From contig NZ_CP020083.1 of the NCBI RefSeq assembly GCF_003431825.1, positions 1,650,501 through 1,714,500 of the forward strand: a DNA stretch of 64,000 bases. The letters are read 5' to 3'. Each line of letters begins with the position of its first letter. Positions within the stretch are counted from its first letter, which is position 1. Origin of the DNA: Blastomonas fulva (GTDB taxonomy: Bacteria > Pseudomonadota > Alphaproteobacteria > Sphingomonadales > Sphingomonadaceae). Positions 52,103-61,161 of the stretch are shown piece after piece. Both the position numbers and the translations under genes were made by a program. Below the pieces are notes generated by a model. That model worked only from the letters and a program-made list of their open reading frames with translations, was not told the DNA's origin and searched no databases.

Positions 52103-54019
52103 ATGACGAGTTCGATGCCTTGGGATGTTGCTGCGGCTGGATTGTCCGGGAGACGCACCCGGTCCGTTGCAACGCTGCGGCGCATGGCCTCAATGGGGGC
52201 ACTTCTGCTGTGCGGAGCGGCGGTTCTGCCTGCTCATGCTGAAACTGCTCAGACCGAAGCGCCCTCGGCGCAGGCCGAAAGCGAGACGGCGCGGCTCAAT
52301 CAATGGTTCGATGCGAAGTTCGAGGAGCAGATGGCCTTCAGTCCGATGTGGTATTCCTATCGGGGCGAGAAGACGGCCTATGACAAGATCGACGATCTTT
52401 CGGAGGCCGGAATGCTCGCGCCCGTCGAGTGGCGCCGCAAGTCCGTCGAAGAGATGAAGGCGAAATTCGACCGGGCCAAGCTAACCAAAGACGCACAGGT
52501 CTCGTATGATCTATGGATCAATCAGTACGAGCATGCGGCGCTCGCTTATAAATTCCGCAGAAATGAATATGTGTTCAATCAGATGAACAGCCCGCATGCG
52601 TGGCTCCCCCAGTTCCTGATAGCAATCCACAGGGTTGATGAGCTGTCGGACATGGATGCGTATGTCGCGCGTATTGGCGGGATTTCACGGGGTCTCAAGC
52701 AAAGTCTCGAGCGCGCAAAGCTGAACGCCGCAGCGGGCTCACGCCCTCCCCGATTTTCCTACGATCTGGTGCTCGACCAGTGTCGAGACCTGATTTCCGG
52801 AGCGCCGTTCGGCGGGGAGGGCAGCAGCGCTCTATTGACCGATGCCCAGGCCAAAATCGATGCGCTGGTAAAAAATGGGAAGCTGGATCGCAAAGGGGCC
52901 GAGCGCTATTCCGCGGCGGTGCGCGAAGCGCTGATCAAGGAACTGGCACCTTCGTATCGCGAGATCATAGCATGGCTGGAGGCTGACCGGTCGAACGCGG
53001 ATACCATTGCAACAGGTGTGGGCAAGAACCCCGGTGGCAAGGAATATTACGAAGCCCAGCTCGTGATTTCGACCACGACGGATCTGAACGCAGACCAGAT
53101 CCACGAGATCGGCATCTCCGAGGTGGCGCGGATCAAGAATGAGATGGAGGCCATCAAGGAGCAGGTCGGTTTCAAGGGATCACTGCAGGAATTCTTCGCC
53201 TTCGTCCGCGACGATGATCAATTCTACTATCCCAACACAGATGAGGGGCGGCAAGCCTATATCGATGCCGCAACCAAGCATCTCAGCTACATGACAGCCA
53301 AGTTACCGCAGTATTTTGGAATTCTGCCCAAGGCCGAAGTCGTGGTCAAACGGGTCGAGCCATTCCGCGAGACCGCTGGCGCAGCGCAACATTACCAGTT
53401 GGCTTCGCCCGATGGGTCGCGACCGGGGGTGTATTATGCTCACCTTATCGACATGAAAGCGATGCCGATCCCGCAACTGGAGGTGATCGCCTATCATGAA
53501 GGAAATCCCGGGCATCACATGCAGTTTTCGATCGCGCAAGAACTGACCAATGTCCCCAAGTTCCGGACGATGCTCTATTACAACGCGCTTCAGGAAGGGT
53601 GGGGGCTCTATTCGGAATATCTGGCCAAGGAGATGGGCGGATATAAGGATCCCTTTTCCGACTTCGGGCGTCTGACGACGGAAATCTGGCGCGCCATTCG
53701 GCTGGTGGTCGACACCGGGCTGCACTCCAAGGGGTGGACCGAGCAACAGGCGGTCGCGTATTTCAGCGAGAACTCGCCAGCTGCCGAGGGCCAGATCCAA
53801 TCCGAAGTGCAGCGTTACATCGTGATGCCCGGCCAAGCGACGGGCTACAAGATCGGCATGATCAAGATGCTGGAGCTGCGCAGGAAGGCAGAAGCCGCGC
53901 TGGGCAAGAAATTCGATATCAAGGGCTTTCACGACACGGTGCTGGGGGCAGGGCAGATGCCGCTCGATATCCTGGAGCGCCGGATCGACGATTGGATTGC
54001 GGCGCAACAGTCGCGTTGA
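52103..54019 (+). CDS. DUF885 family exported metallohydrolase-like protein
   Basis: A 638-residue protein. The start is set at the ATG at 52103, six bases after AAAGGA; another ATG at 52097 would overlap that site. A long signal region ends MGALLLCGAAVLPAHAE. The DUF885 core has the thermolysin-like motif HEGNPGHH (His465-Glu466) followed by ALQEGWGLYSEYL, which supplies the third ligand. Relatives are periplasmic peptidase- or esterase-like proteins, few of them characterised. It is followed 101 bp on by the amidohydrolase, probably on one transcript led by a 45-bp element. Confidence 0.9.
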   Translation: MTSSMPWDVAAAGLSGRRTRSVATLRRMASMGALLLCGAAVLPAHAETAQTEAPSAQAESETARLNQWFDAKFEEQMAFSPMWYSYRGEKTAYDKIDDLSEAGMLAPVEWRRKSVEEMKAKFDRAKLTKDAQVSYDLWINQYEHAALAYKFRRNEYVFNQMNSPHAWLPQFLIAIHRVDELSDMDAYVARIGGISRGLKQSLERAKLNAAAGSRPPRFSYDLVLDQCRDLISGAPFGGEGSSALLTDAQAKIDALVKNGKLDRKGAERYSAAVREALIKELAPSYREIIAWLEADRSNADTIATGVGKNPGGKEYYEAQLVISTTTDLNADQIHEIGISEVARIKNEMEAIKEQVGFKGSLQEFFAFVRDDDQFYYPNTDEGRQAYIDAATKHLSYMTAKLPQYFGILPKAEVVVKRVEPFRETAGAAQHYQLASPDGSRPGVYYAHLIDMKAMPIPQLEVIAYHEGNPGHHMQFSIAQELTNVPKFRTMLYYNALQEGWGLYSEYLAKEMGGYKDPFSDFGRLTTEIWRAIRLVVDTGLHSKGWTEQQAVAYFSENSPAAEGQIQSEVQRYIVMPGQATGYKIGMIKMLELRRKAEAALGKKFDIKGFHDTVLGAGQMPLDILERRIDDWIAAQQSR

Positions 54020-54120
54020 TCCAGAAGCGCTACGTCAGGCCAGAGGCCCTGCAAGCCTTGATGGCGGCAACCCGCGGCCCTGACCATTTGCGACAGATAT
54101 TCCTGAAGAAAGGGGCCAAG

Positions 54121-55557
54121 ATGATGATCGCATGGGTTTCTCGATTGGCGCTCGTCGCTCTGATGGCGACTGCGCCTGCCGTGGCGCAACACAATGCTCC
54201 CGAAGCCAGACCCATCTACAAACGCGACCAGTGGCTTCCGAAATCGGTGCCCACCTCGGACGATGGCCTGCGCATCCCAGTTCCGGCTGATTTCAACGCG
54301 CCCAAGGGGTCGTTCGTGCTCGTTGGCGGGCGGTTGTTTGACGGCACCGGGGCACCAGCGCGGCCGGCGACCATCGTGGTGGAGGGCAAGACGATCACTG
54401 CGGTCCTCAACCCCGGTGATCGTAACTGGCCCGAAGGCGCCGTTGTCTTCGATGTTGCCGGCAAGACAGTGATGCCGGGCCTGATCGACTTGCATACCCA
54501 TCTCACCTTTCTCGATACTGCGAGCGCCAGCAGCGTTTTTTCGGCGGCGAATCTCAGCAGCGCGGAATCCGCCATGCGGGCCGTGCAGCGCATGGCGATC
54601 TATCTCCAGGCCGGCATAACCAGCGTGCGCGACGTGGGCTCGCATGGCGATGTGCCGTTCGTGCTCAAGCGCCGCCAGGCGGAGGGTTCGATCGCCGGCC
54701 CCCGCATCTTTGCCGCCGGGCAACTGATCACCCAGACCGGTGGGCATGGTGCGATACATGCGTTTGCGCCGGGATCGCCCGAGGTGACCAACGGCAACCC
54801 GAACTCTATGGCGCGAATTGCAACCGGCCCTGACCAATGGCGCGAGGCGGTGCGCATCCAGTTCGCCAAGGGCGCCGACCTCATCAAGCTCGCAAGCGAG
54901 TATACCCAGGAAGAAGTTACGGCCGCAGTAGACGAGGCTCATTCGCTGGGCCTGCCCGTGACGGTCGATGCCGAGACCCAGTATATCGACATGGCGATCA
55001 AGGCTGGGGTTGATTCGATCGAGCATCCTTTGCCGCGCAGCGACGCTGCGGTCGCGCTGATGGCGAGGCGCGGGATCGCTTCGGTGCCGACGCTGATCCC
55101 CTATCGCCTGATTTCGCGCAGATCGGGCGGCTATTATGGCACGCCTTCGCGCCGGTTCGAGTTGAATGAGACCACCATCATGGAGATGGCCAAGAAAATG
55201 CACCGCGGCGGTGTCAAGATGGGGATCGGACTGGACCTGATCCTGGATGCTCCGGCTCATCTGCCCGGCGCCTATATCAACGAGCTGGAGAGCTTCGTCG
55301 ATCTAGGATTTACCAAGCCAGAGGCGCTGGTTGCGGCGACCAGGACAAGTGCCGAGATCATGCACATGGGAGACCGGATTGGGACGATCAGAGCTGGAAT
55401 GCTCGCGGATATCATCGTCATCGATGGCAATCCCGACGAGGATTTCGCAGCTTTGCGAAAGGTGACCACGGCCTTTGTCAACGGTCGCCTCATGTTGCAG
55501 GACGGCCGCATCTATGTTCCGGCCCATGAAGAGGTCCCTCTCCCTGGTGCCAGGTAA
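54121..55557 (+). CDS. exported amidohydrolase family protein
   Basis: A 478-residue protein with a signal peptide (MMIAWVSRLALVALMATAPA, cut after AVAQ). The barrel has H125-T-H127 in LIDLHTHLTF, the lysine likely to be carboxylated in DLIKLASEY, the later His in DSIEHPLPR, and Asp in GIGLDLIL. The His normally found in the strand before it (VHA) is Asp here (VDAET). The group includes prolidase-like imidazolonepropionase relatives that cleave dipeptides or amides. It starts at an ATG after AAAGGGG. It is probably co-expressed with the DUF885 gene. Confidence 0.88.
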   Translation: MMIAWVSRLALVALMATAPAVAQHNAPEARPIYKRDQWLPKSVPTSDDGLRIPVPADFNAPKGSFVLVGGRLFDGTGAPARPATIVVEGKTITAVLNPGDRNWPEGAVVFDVAGKTVMPGLIDLHTHLTFLDTASASSVFSAANLSSAESAMRAVQRMAIYLQAGITSVRDVGSHGDVPFVLKRRQAEGSIAGPRIFAAGQLITQTGGHGAIHAFAPGSPEVTNGNPNSMARIATGPDQWREAVRIQFAKGADLIKLASEYTQEEVTAAVDEAHSLGLPVTVDAETQYIDMAIKAGVDSIEHPLPRSDAAVALMARRGIASVPTLIPYRLISRRSGGYYGTPSRRFELNETTIMEMAKKMHRGGVKMGIGLDLILDAPAHLPGAYINELESFVDLGFTKPEALVAATRTSAEIMHMGDRIGTIRAGMLADIIVIDGNPDEDFAALRKVTTAFVNGRLMLQDGRIYVPAHEEVPLPGAR

Positions 55558-55805
55558 GCGGATCTGCGGACCAAAGCGCAAGACACCCCGTCTGCGTTTG
55601 CCGTGCGCCTGGGACTGACCGCTCGCTCGCTCTGGGTCCGTCGATACAACGCCGATCGCTTGACGATCCATTGCCTGGACGAACCGGATCGGAGCCTCGT
55701 CACGATCAAGTATGAAGATGCTGCGAGCAACGGACGCCGTTTGGCGCTGGGGAGTTTCACCGCGATCATCGCGCGAAATGTGTCTTGCGGCGGGCCTGTA
55801 CAGGC

Positions 55806-55850
55806 GGCGTAGATTATCTGGCGCAAAGAGCCAGAATTACTGACTTTATA
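55806..55850 (+). promoter_or_regulatory. 45-bp regulon element, copy 5 (before TonB receptor)
   Basis: It contains AGATTATCTGGCG, identical to copy 2 over 13 bases, then GAGCCAGAATTACTGACTTT. The second core is CCAGAATTACTGA. The receptor start is 174 bp downstream on the same strand. Confidence 0.75.
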
Positions 55851-55961
55851 ATAATAAAGGTCAGACTAAATTTCGAATTATGTAGCAAAATCTCGCTCAC
55901 CGATTGCATCGAGGCAGGCTGTTCTGTTGTTTAAGCAGGGCACTGACAGCAACGGCGCCTA

Positions 55962-55976
55962 TATCATAATTTGATA
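55962..55976. promoter_or_regulatory. AT-rich inverted repeat before the TonB receptor
   Basis: TATCA and TGATA are reverse complements around TAATT, 49 bases before the receptor ATG. It could be an operator within the promoter; no regulator is assigned. Confidence 0.35.
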
Positions 55977-56024
55977 GAACCTAAGAAGCTGAATGAATAA
56001 ATAAAAATTAAGGGGATTGGGACC

Positions 56025-58355
56025 ATGATAAAGACCAAAGCAAGTAACAGGCTTTTGGCTACCATATCGATGGGCGCATTTATGTGTTCGACTGCGGCAC
56101 TCGCCAATGACCAAGTGCCGGAGCAGGGCGACGCGAGAACGCGCAATCCAAGCGAGATCGTCGTGACGGCGACGCGCCGCGACACTACGATCTTGCGCAC
56201 GCCGGTCAGCGTCAGTGCCTACTCCCAGGAAGATCTCGATGTGAGGGGCGTGCGCAACATTGAGGACCTCGCGCGCATGACTCCGGGGCTTTCGCTCAAC
56301 CAGGGGGCATTCGGCGCCAGCTATCTTGTGATCCGCGGGCTCACCTCCGTGATCGGCGCGACGATGAACGGCGTCTATATCGACGACACGCCTGTCCAGG
56401 TTCGCTCATTGAGCACGACATCCAACTTCTACCCCGCCATGTTCGACCTTGAGCGCATCGAAGTGCTGCGTGGCCCCCAGGGCACCTTGTTCGGCGCTGG
56501 CGCCATGGGCGGTGCCATCCGCTTCATCACTGCAAAGCCGAGCGTCAGCGAATATTCCGGCTATGGGCGCGCCGAGCTGGCGACGACCGAAGGCGGCGCG
56601 CTGAGTTACGAGGCGGGGGCTGCCGTTGGCGGGCCCCTTGTCGAGAACAAGATCGGATTTCGGGCAAGTGGCTATTATCGCCGCGACGGCGGCTATATCG
56701 ATCGCGTCCCTTACATCCAGAATGGGGGCACACCCAAGCAAAACGCCAACTCGCGCGATACCTATGTCGGCAACTTCGCGTTGTTGCTCAAGCCGACCGA
56801 AGATCTGACGATCACGCCATCTGTCTTCTACCAGAAAGCCAACCGGAACGAGAGCGACCAATTCTGGGAATGGCGACCCAATGTCGATCTGCCACCATTT
56901 CCGGCATTCACCAGCGGCGAAAGCATTCCCTCCTTTGGCCGGGACCGCGCCGTCCTTTATGCGGTCAAGGCGGAAGCCGATCTTGGGCCGGCAAGGCTGA
57001 TCAGCAATACCTCATACCTCGATCGCAAGGTCGTGAACAGCGACGATGGCACCGGTCTTCTGCTCGATATACTCGGTCTACCCGCCGCGGGATTCGGCTT
57101 GCCGGGCATCATTGATGAACGTCTGTCGGTCGACGTCACCATAAGGCAGCGGACGTTGACCCAGGAGCTGCGCCTGGTGTCCAACCCCAGCGCGAGCCCG
57201 ATCAGCTATTCGTTCGGCCTGTTCTACCAGAACGCGCGTCAGAGCGCGGTCGAATTCAACAGGGCTGCCAGGCCCGATATTTTCTACATCCCCTCCATCA
57301 ACGGCAACGTCAATTTTGGCAATGACAGAGCGCTGGACCGCCAGTTTGCCGTTTTCGGGCAGGTCGACTACAAGCTGACCGACAAGCTCAGTGTCAGCGC
57401 CGGTGCGCGCTATTCGTACATCGAATTCGATTTTCGCGGTGTAACGGGCAACAATGTGCCCACCGATGTGGTCACCAGCGGAAGCACGGCAGAAAGCCCG
57501 ATTACGCCCAAGTTCGGGATCGAGTATCAGGCCACCGACGATCTGATGATCTATGCCAGCGCAGGCAAAGGGTTTCGTCCGGGCGGCTCCAACGTCGTTC
57601 CAACGCTTCCCGATCCCGCATGCACCGCCCAGCTCAGAAATCTGGGTTATGAAGATGTACCAAGGCAGTACCGTTCGGACAGCACGTGGAGCTATGAAGT
57701 CGGTGCGAAGGGGCGCGCTGGTCGCTGGCTGACCTTTGCGGCGAACGCGTTCCAGATCGACTGGACCGATGTTCAGCGAAGCCGGACCGTGGTCAATTGT
57801 GCTTCGCCGTTTATCGACAACCTCGGCAAATCGCGCGCCCGGGGCGTGGAGGCGCAGTTCACGATCACGCCTGTCACCGGTCTCTCGCTCGATGTGAACT
57901 TCAGCTACACCCGGGCGACCGTGCAGGAGACCCTCATCCGTCCCGCTATCCTCAATCCTGACGGGTCGGTGGCGAGCCCGGCGGCTAACATCGTCACCAA
58001 GGGGGATCGTTTCGCGCCACCCTGGATCGTTTCGCTCGCGGGCAATTACGAGACCAGCCTGGGGGCCAGCGGGTTGACGGGCTATGGCCGTGTGCAATGG
58101 GATTATCGCAGCGGCCTGGACAACCCATCGGGCAATCTCGGTTTCGATCCGCTGTATGCGCGCGTATTCACCCGAAACTTTGTGGCCGCAAGACTGGGAG
58201 GGCGTGCCGGCAATACGGATATCTCGCTGTTCATCAATAATGTCCTGAATTCACGCGACGAATTGTCGAGGCTGGGGATAGGTCCCGGCCAGCGGCTGCT
58301 GCGGCAGGTCTATCGGCCGCGGACATTCGGGGTCACCGCGAGCTACCGGTTTTGA
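56025..58355 (+). CDS. TonB-dependent receptor of the accessory region
   Basis: A 776-residue outer-membrane receptor. The signal peptide is MIKTKASNRLLATISMGAFM, with cleavage after ALA; then a TonB box-like EIVVTATRR, the plug (DLARMTPGLSLNQGAFGASY and LRGPQGTLFGAGAMGGAIR) and a barrel ending TASYRF with terminal Phe. The PGLS/LRGPQGTLFG motifs are typical of the sphingomonad receptor group for organic substrates. It probably imports the compound broken down by the surrounding peptidase-like enzymes. It is unlike the sucrose receptor in sequence. A 45-bp element lies upstream. Confidence 0.93.
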   Translation: MIKTKASNRLLATISMGAFMCSTAALANDQVPEQGDARTRNPSEIVVTATRRDTTILRTPVSVSAYSQEDLDVRGVRNIEDLARMTPGLSLNQGAFGASYLVIRGLTSVIGATMNGVYIDDTPVQVRSLSTTSNFYPAMFDLERIEVLRGPQGTLFGAGAMGGAIRFITAKPSVSEYSGYGRAELATTEGGALSYEAGAAVGGPLVENKIGFRASGYYRRDGGYIDRVPYIQNGGTPKQNANSRDTYVGNFALLLKPTEDLTITPSVFYQKANRNESDQFWEWRPNVDLPPFPAFTSGESIPSFGRDRAVLYAVKAEADLGPARLISNTSYLDRKVVNSDDGTGLLLDILGLPAAGFGLPGIIDERLSVDVTIRQRTLTQELRLVSNPSASPISYSFGLFYQNARQSAVEFNRAARPDIFYIPSINGNVNFGNDRALDRQFAVFGQVDYKLTDKLSVSAGARYSYIEFDFRGVTGNNVPTDVVTSGSTAESPITPKFGIEYQATDDLMIYASAGKGFRPGGSNVVPTLPDPACTAQLRNLGYEDVPRQYRSDSTWSYEVGAKGRAGRWLTFAANAFQIDWTDVQRSRTVVNCASPFIDNLGKSRARGVEAQFTITPVTGLSLDVNFSYTRATVQETLIRPAILNPDGSVASPAANIVTKGDRFAPPWIVSLAGNYETSLGASGLTGYGRVQWDYRSGLDNPSGNLGFDPLYARVFTRNFVAARLGGRAGNTDISLFINNVLNSRDELSRLGIGPGQRLLRQVYRPRTFGVTASYRF

Positions 58356-58408
58356 GCCGATCCTGGCGCGATGCGGTTCCGCACGGCCTGGACGATCAGC
58401 GACACTCA

Positions 58409-58421
58409 GTGATTGTCTCGC
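58409..58421 (+). repeat. 13-bp sequence shared with 43555-43567
   Basis: GTGATTGTCTCGC is repeated here in the gap between the receptor and the second dipeptidase, again downstream of GGCCTGG. See the copy at 43555. Confidence 0.35.
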
Positions 58422-58533
58422 AATCGAACGGTCAGGCTGGTCGGAATGGTCGCCGCCGTGGGAAGCAATATCTGCCTGAAGGATTGAAGATGGCACAAGC
58501 CCGTCTTGGTCGCGGCCACAGAACGAGCGTTTC

Positions 58534-59532
58534 ATGATGGTCACGCAGCCCCCGGTCAATCTGAAGGACTGGCTGGTCTGGGACAATCACGGTTGCTTGC
58601 CTTTGCGGCCGTTCGATACCGTTTTCCTTCCGCAACTTGCCCGCTATCGGCAGGCGGGGGTCGATGTCGCCATCGTCAATATCGGCTTTGGCGACCATGG
58701 TATCGAAGACCACATCCGGATGATCGCCAATTTTCGTCACTGGCTCAAGCAACATCCCGAAAGCTATGTGCTGATCGCGACGGTGGACGATATCGAACGG
58801 GCCCGGCGCGAGGGTAAGCTGGCGATCGCGTTCAACATGGAAGGCGCCAACGGTGTGGCCGATCAGCCCAGCCTGATCAGCCTGTATTATGATCTTGGCG
58901 TCCGATGGATGCTTATGGCCTACAACCGCGCCAACCGGGTCGGCAGCGGTTGCCATGAGGACGAGGACCGCGGGTTGACCGCGTTCGGGCGTATCGTGTT
59001 GGACGAGATGGCCCGTGTCGGCATGGTGGCCTGCTGTTCGCACACTGGCCATCGTACGACGATGGACGTGATGCATTACGCGTCGCGACCGGTCATCTTC
59101 TCGCACTCCAACCCGCGCGCGCTGCACGACCACCCCCGCAACATCCGTGATGAAGCCATGCGGGCCTGCGCTGCGACCGGAGGCGTGGTCGGGATCAACG
59201 GCATCGGCATCTTCCTCGGCCAGAACGACAATTCGACCGAAACCTTCGTGCGCCACGTCGATTATGCGGTTCAGTTGATCGGTGCCGAGCATGTTGGGCT
59301 GGGGCTGGACTATGTCTTCGATGCCGCTGAACTGGATGATTATCTCGTCAGCATGGCCTCCACTTTTCCCGAAGGCTTCAGCTATCAGGCCGGTATGAAG
59401 ATGATCGAGCCCGAGCGGCTGTCGGACATCGTCGAAGCTCTCGTGAAACGGGGATACCCCGAAGCCGCCATTGGCGGGATTCTGGGCGGCAACTTCATGC
59501 GCGTGGCCCGCGACGTCTGGCGACCTGCCTAG
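58534..59532 (+). CDS. M19 dipeptidase family protein (second copy, cytosolic)
   Basis: A 332-residue M19 protein without a signal peptide. The first metal motif is D17-N-H19-G-C21: His is kept but the Asp of HxD is Cys. The bridging Glu is in FNMEGANG, the two His are in CCSHTGHR and FSHSNPRAL, and Asp is in GLGLDYVF. It therefore keeps more of the site than the copy at 45496 and may be an active dipeptidase of the HxC subfamily. It follows the TonB receptor by 178 bp on the same strand. The two M19 copies differ widely, so they are not a recent duplication. Confidence 0.9.
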   Translation: MMVTQPPVNLKDWLVWDNHGCLPLRPFDTVFLPQLARYRQAGVDVAIVNIGFGDHGIEDHIRMIANFRHWLKQHPESYVLIATVDDIERARREGKLAIAFNMEGANGVADQPSLISLYYDLGVRWMLMAYNRANRVGSGCHEDEDRGLTAFGRIVLDEMARVGMVACCSHTGHRTTMDVMHYASRPVIFSHSNPRALHDHPRNIRDEAMRACAATGGVVGINGIGIFLGQNDNSTETFVRHVDYAVQLIGAEHVGLGLDYVFDAAELDDYLVSMASTFPEGFSYQAGMKMIEPERLSDIVEALVKRGYPEAAIGGILGGNFMRVARDVWRPA

Positions 59533-59625
59533 GTCTCGGCGATGCAAAGCCGGGACACCCGGGGCTGGTGTCCACCACGGCAGCAACCCGCGTGAACACT
59601 GCCCCGGGCGCAGACTCCGCTTGTG

Positions 59626-61161
59626 CTAGTCGATCGCTGCCAGAGTGTAGAGGAACTCGGCATAGGCCATGACCGAGTCGACGAGGCCTGCCACCTTGGG
59701 GTTGGTGGACTCGATCAAGAGATATTCATCGGGCGCATGGGCATAGCCGCCAGTACCCAGCCCGAACCGCCCCACCGGAACGGATACGGGTGGCTGGGTG
59801 AATGTCCCGCCAGGCCAGCTCCCCGCAAGCCTCACGGTGAGATCCGGTCTGATGCCCAGCTTCCTGTACGTTGCCATCGCAGTGCGGATGAGGCGGCTGT
59901 TCTCGTCGGTTTCGGTGGGATCGTAACCGCCACTCACCTTCATCTCGACATCGGCAAAGCCTTGCTTGTCGAGATGCGCGCGCAGCTTCTGAACGGCCTC
60001 GGCGCGCGTCTGATTGGGCACCAGCCGGAAATCGAGCTTGGCAACCGCACGGTTGGGCAGGATGGTCATGCCGCCGGGACCGGTGTGGCCCGCGACCAGC
60101 CCTTCGATATTGACGGTCGGCGCCTGGGCCAGCCGGATAAGCGCATCCGGGAAGGGGAGGTCGTCGATCCAATGGGTGATACCAAAGGCATCTTTCATCT
60201 GCCCTTCGGTCACGGGCGATATCGCTTGTGTGATCAGGGATTTCTCGCGCTCGGTTAGCGGGCGGACATTCTCGAACCAGCCTTCGATCGCAGGGGTATT
60301 GCCGTCAGGCGTAACCAGTGTCTGCAGGGCCTGCACCAGTCGCCATACCGGAGAATCGACTATGGCCTTCAGGCTGGAGTGAATGTCGTTCTTCGGTCCT
60401 CGGCCCCATTTGTTGCCACTGGCGATCAACTCCAGCTCGATGATACCCTTCGCGCCCAGTTCGACTGCGGCATTTCCCTCCAGCCCCTGCATGGTGGTGG
60501 GCATGAAGACGCCGTCGCACGACCGCAGCGCGGCGAGCACACGGGGCGTTGTGACGAGCTGGCGGAAATTGGGAGAGCCGATCTCCTCCTCGCCTTCGCA
60601 AATGAGGACGAGATTGACCGGCAAGGTGCGCCCAGCCGCCCGGATGGCATGCAGAGCGGAGAGAAACGTCGCCTCGGGGCCCTTGTGATTGGCCGACCCC
60701 CTGCCGACCATCGTGGTGCCAAGCCCCTTTCGCTCGACAAGCCTGCCCTCAAGCGGGGGAGAGGACCATTCGGCGGGAGTGAATTGCTTGACGTCATACA
60801 TGAAATAGAGACCCAAGGTGCGTGGCGCCCCCACGTCGATCTTGCCAAACACGCCCGGATGCCCGTCTGTCGGGATGATCTCGACATCGGTGAATCCTGC
60901 ATCCCTCGCCAGTCCGGCGAAATAGGCCGCGCCCTCGGGCATGTTCAGGTTTTCGGCAGCGATCGATGGCAGTGCTATCCAGTCGCGGATGCGCTTGATG
61001 GCCGTATCCTTGCCTGCCAGCGCCGCAGCGCGCACATCCGATAATGCGCCCGATTGCGCCAGAAGGGGTAGCGGTTGAGCCAGGGCAATGCCGGCGCCCA
61101 GCAGTGCGCCGGTTTGGATCAGGTCGCGACGGTTGAGGCAGTTGAAGTCATCGAAGGTCAT
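59626..61161 (-). CDS. Tat-exported M20 peptidase-like protein, metal site altered
   Basis: A 511-residue protein with a twin-arginine signal (LNRRDLIQTGALLGAGIALA). The M20 fold is clear, and the base is E192-E193 in EGEEEIG. The first metal motif, normally GHxD, reads F-M121-Y-D123, so the His is Met; the bridging Asp in GRGxxD is Asn158 (GRGSANHKG). The lid-domain part is present (PNRAVAKLDFRLVPNQT). M20 enzymes cut amides of short peptides or N-acyl amino acids; loss of two ligands makes classical two-zinc chemistry doubtful. The start ATG is at 61161. It is transcribed away from the ABC genes. Confidence 0.88.
   Translation of the reverse strand: MTFDDFNCLNRRDLIQTGALLGAGIALAQPLPLLAQSGALSDVRAAALAGKDTAIKRIRDWIALPSIAAENLNMPEGAAYFAGLARDAGFTDVEIIPTDGHPGVFGKIDVGAPRTLGLYFMYDVKQFTPAEWSSPPLEGRLVERKGLGTTMVGRGSANHKGPEATFLSALHAIRAAGRTLPVNLVLICEGEEEIGSPNFRQLVTTPRVLAALRSCDGVFMPTTMQGLEGNAAVELGAKGIIELELIASGNKWGRGPKNDIHSSLKAIVDSPVWRLVQALQTLVTPDGNTPAIEGWFENVRPLTEREKSLITQAISPVTEGQMKDAFGITHWIDDLPFPDALIRLAQAPTVNIEGLVAGHTGPGGMTILPNRAVAKLDFRLVPNQTRAEAVQKLRAHLDKQGFADVEMKVSGGYDPTETDENSRLIRTAMATYRKLGIRPDLTVRLAGSWPGGTFTQPPVSVPVGRFGLGTGGYAHAPDEYLLIESTNPKVAGLVDSVMAYAEFLYTLAAID

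Larger units (their letters stand above)
55558..56024. other. 467-bp gap before the second TonB receptor
   Basis: A 69-codon frame at 55603-55812 lacks a ribosome site and similarity that I recognise, so I do not call it. One 45-bp element is at 55806-55850. From 55840 on the DNA is strikingly AT-rich, probably the receptor promoter, with a TATCA/TGATA inverted repeat at 55962-55976. Confidence 0.5.

Noticed and set aside
55603..55812. A 69-codon frame after the amidohydrolase
   Set aside because: It lacks a ribosome site and any recognised similarity, and it overlaps the start of a 45-bp element.
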